The translations under genes were made by a program, and so were the position numbers. Shown here piece after piece: positions 61,807 to 64,000 of a stretch of 64,000 nt of DNA (positions are counted from its first letter, which is position 1; every line of letters starts with the position of its first letter). Source of the stretch: JAMXLO01 sp963799415 (GTDB lineage Bacteria > Pseudomonadota > Alphaproteobacteria > Acetobacterales > Acetobacteraceae); contig CAWCXI010000018.1 in the NCBI GenBank assembly GCA_963799415.1, positions 62,001 to 126,000 on the forward strand, given 5' to 3'. Under the pieces are notes generated by a model. The model was not told where the DNA came from and made no database searches. It saw nothing but the letters and a program-made list of their open reading frames with translations.

Positions 61807-62956
61807 ATGAGCCTCAGTCTCGACGGCGTCCGCGTGCTCGAACTGGCACGCTATCAGGCGGGTCCACGCGGTGGCATGATCTTGTCCGATCTCGGCGCCG
61901 AGGTGATCAAGATAGAACGGATGGGCGGCGAGGAGACGCGCAAGCACGCGCCGATGGTGCGTGGTCAGAGCATCTACTTTACCGTGTACAACCGCGGCAA
62001 GAAAAGCATCTGCCTCGATATGCGCACGCCGCGCGGCAAGGAGATCTTTGCTGATCTGGTGAAGACCGCGGATATCGTACTGGAGAATTTCAGGCCCGGC
62101 ACGATGAAGGCCATGGGGTTCGAATACGAAAAGCTGCGCGCGCTGAACTCCGGCATCATCCTGGTGTCCGTGTCGGGTTTCGGGCAATACGGCCCCTACA
62201 CCGATCGGCCCGCATTTGATCCGCTCGGTCAAGCCATGAGCGGGTTGATGTCGCTGACCGGCCAGCCGGTGGGCCAGCCACTGGGAACCGCATCATCCGT
62301 TGTTGATCGCTATACTGCGCTGCACGCCACGATCGGCGCCCTGGCCGCACTGCGCCATCGCGATCGCACGGGCGAGGGGCAGCTCGTTGATGTCTGCCTG
62401 CTCGAACTCGGCGCTGACGATGGTGGAGATTCCGACGTCGTACTATCTCGCCACCGGCGAGGAAGGCGGCGAAGGCGGACGGCCGCCGTATCGTGCGAAG
62501 GACGGCTATGTCGTGATCTCGGCTGGCGGCCGCGAGATGGCGGGGCGGTTGTCGCAACTGGTTTCGGGTGGAACCTCAAGCGGTGGCGAACCGATAACCG
62601 CTGGCCAGGGCGGTGGCGCTGCGCGCAAGGCATTGGAGGCGTGGTGCGCTGAACGTCCGGTCGAGACGATCTGCTCCGCGTTGATGGAAATCGGCGTGCC
62701 GGTTGCGCCGGTGCGCACGATCCCCGAGGTCGCGAAGGATCCGCATCTCTGGGAACGCGAGATGCTGGTGAAGATGGAGGACGCTGTCGCAGGCGAACTC
62801 TATGTGCCGGGCGTGACGGTGAAAATGTCCAAGACACCGGGCCATGTGGGGCCAGTTCCGACGCCGGGACAACACACCGACGAAGTGCTGGGGCGACTGC
62901 TGGGCTATGATCGCGACACGCTCGGCGAACTGCGGCAGGCCGGCGTGATCGCATGA
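61807..62956 (+). CDS. CaiB/BaiF family CoA-transferase (frameshifted)
   Basis: About 382 residues once one base is removed near 62405 (CTGCTCGAACTCGG reads LLEL instead of LLDSALT). Class III CoA-transferase features are GVRVLELARYQAGPRGGMIL, the VLENFRPGTM block, SVSGFGQYGPYTDRPAFDPL and C-terminal VPVAPVRTIPEVAKDP. These enzymes swap CoA between carboxylic acids with an aspartyl intermediate. GGGAGG precedes the ATG. The 3' end overlaps the next gene as ATGA. Substrate unknown; in this cluster an acyl derivative of an amino acid is possible. Confidence 0.82.
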
Positions 62957-64000
62957 CAACCGTCGCGATCATCGGCGCCGGCATTGGCGGCGTTTATCTG
63001 GTTGCCGAGTTGGGTCTGACCGGGCACCGGTTGCGGCTGCACGATCTCGACGACACGCGGCTCGCTGACATCCGCGCGCATGGCGGTGTGGATGTGGAAC
63101 CCGGCGGTCTCGCGGCGGTCGAGTATGCGACGACGGACCTCGCCCGAGCTGTCGATGGCGCCGAGGTCATCATCGTGGTCACCGGCGGCAATGCGCAGGA
63201 GACGGTGGCGCGGTCGCTCGCGCCGTTGCTGTGCGATGGCCAGATCGTCCTGCTGATCCAGGGCAACACGGGCGGTTCGCTGGTGGTGCGTCGTGCGCTG
63301 GATGCGGCGGGTTGCCGCGCGGATGTCGATGTCGCCGAGATGGACAACTATCCGTTCTCCAACTGGCGTTTGTCGCCGACGCGCATCCGGCCGATCGTGA
63401 AAAAGCGCTGGCTGCAGATAGCGTCGTTCCCCGGCAGCCGCATCGCTTCGGTGTTTTCGCGCCTTGGGCCGTTGTTCCCGCATGCGGTCGCCGCGCCGAG
63501 TGTGATCCACACCGGCTTTACCAACGCGAACGCGATGCTGCATGTAGCGAACTGCGTCGGAAATGCTGGCAAGATCGATCGAGGTGAGGCCTACAAATTC
63601 TATGCCGAGGGCGTGACATCGTCGGTCGCTCGGCTGTACCAGGCGATCAACGGCGAGCGCGTTGCGGTGGCCGCGGCGCTCGGTGCAACGGTGCCGACGC
63701 TGGAGGACTGGTTCGATCGCGTCTACGGCGTTCGCGGCACGGACCTGGTAGAGAGCTGCCAGTTGCTCACCACCAACGCCGACGGGCCGTATCAGGCGAC
63801 GGGCACACCGAAGTCGTTCGAGCACAAGTACATCACAGAGGACGTACCTGTGGGGCTAATGCCGATGGCGGCGCTGGGTGCGGCGGCCGGCGTACCGACG
63901 CCGGCGATCGATGCGCTGATCACGCTGGCACGCGCGATGGCCGGCAGGTATTTTTCCGGCGAGGCGCGCACGCTGGACCGCATGGGTCTTGCCGGAATGA
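62953..64000 (+). CDS. NAD/NADP octopine/nopaline dehydrogenase family protein (partial)
   Basis: The first 349 residues of an opine-dehydrogenase-family protein, running off the right edge. The Rossmann loop AIIGAGIGGVYLVAELG is followed by a helical domain with the opine-type signature HTGFTNANAMLHVANCVGNA (catalytic His) and FYAEGVTSSVARLYQ. Family members make or split opines (N-carboxyalkyl amino acids), including octopine, nopaline and staphylopine-type metallophores; others are ketopantoate-like reductases. Its start lies in the CaiB stop, so it is the last visible gene of the thrC-OCD-SDR-CaiB chain. The true substrate is unknown. Confidence 0.78.
   Translation, partial: MTTVAIIGAGIGGVYLVAELGLTGHRLRLHDLDDTRLADIRAHGGVDVEPGGLAAVEYATTDLARAVDGAEVIIVVTGGNAQETVARSLAPLLCDGQIVLLIQGNTGGSLVVRRALDAAGCRADVDVAEMDNYPFSNWRLSPTRIRPIVKKRWLQIASFPGSRIASVFSRLGPLFPHAVAAPSVIHTGFTNANAMLHVANCVGNAGKIDRGEAYKFYAEGVTSSVARLYQAINGERVAVAAALGATVPTLEDWFDRVYGVRGTDLVESCQLLTTNADGPYQATGTPKSFEHKYITEDVPVGLMPMAALGAAAGVPTPAIDALITLARAMAGRYFSGEARTLDRMGLAGM

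Noticed and set aside
1..64000. tRNA, rRNA, CRISPR, prophage and complete insertion sequence genes
   Set aside because: Looked for by eye (T-loop motifs, evenly spaced repeats, transposase or integrase motifs); none found, though short structured RNAs could be missed.

Overview
The window is a chromosomal stretch of a GC-rich alphaproteobacterium, probably of the Rhodospirillales/Acetobacteraceae type. Supporting signs are a GcrA cell-cycle regulator, the alphaproteobacterial order of cytochrome oxidase genes (coxB-ctaD-ctaB-small CoxF-ctaG-ctaE-DUF983-SURF1, then thrC downstream), a PmtA phospholipid methyltransferase, and a SahR-like ArsR/methyltransferase regulator beside metH. I see no rRNA, tRNA, CRISPR array, intact insertion sequence or prophage. 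The placement is an inference from gene content.

Layout. 0-10.6 kb is accessory: the start of a UPF0182 membrane protein, three LLM-class flavin monooxygenases, a CadC/TPR-type regulator, a methyltransferase with a secreted partner, scraps of a molybdenum hydroxylase, a VOC protein, a short unannotated membrane ORF behind a perfect FNR/FixK box, an L,D-transpeptidase and a shattered mutM. 10.8-15.9 kb is a compact siroheme/sulfite-reduction operon (precorrin-2 dehydrogenase, cobA, cysJ, cysI, a three-helix membrane protein). 16-26 kb holds mostly single metabolic genes: a TIGR03118 protein, an enoyl-CoA hydratase, an enolase-superfamily enzyme, an esterase-like hydrolase, a 3-oxoacid CoA-transferase pair, a hydrolase, a quinone reductase and small hypotheticals. 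26.1-31.7 kb is a methionine-cycle operon (sahR, adenine deaminase, metH) behind a palindromic operator. 31.8-36.5 kb has a lipoprotein, a secreted protein, a CinA-like protein, an OFA-type MFS carrier and a CDF metal exporter. 36.5-40.2 kb is a probable cobalamin uptake set (BtuF-BtuC-BtuD-like, TonB, PduO-type adenosyltransferase), which would supply the B12 needed by MetH. 40.2-43.4 kb has a single-subunit quinol-type NO reductase divergent from an AhpD-like protein. 43.7-49.9 kb carries metG with an attenuator-like leader, a CHAP lipoprotein, gcrA, tatA, cspA, a papain-fold protease and two lipid-type methyltransferases. 50-56 kb is the aa3 cytochrome c oxidase operon. 56-64 kb has an M32 carboxypeptidase, two hypotheticals, then thrC - ornithine-cyclodeaminase homologue - SDR - CaiB - opine-dehydrogenase homologue, mostly with overlapping ends.

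Functionally, sulfite reduction, methionine recycling, SAH sensing and B12 supply sit within 30 kb and can be read as a sulfur/one-carbon module. The NO reductase and the FNR box point to episodes of low oxygen alongside the aerobic oxidase.

A caution on quality: at least seven genes, including metG, are each interrupted by one or two single-base indels while the protein sequence on both sides is well preserved, and mutM carries about seven. This looks more like consensus errors than gene decay, so I give full-length spans and state where the frame changes. Two families of dispersed palindromic repeats lie between genes. Names based on family resemblance come from reading the protein sequences, not from database searches.
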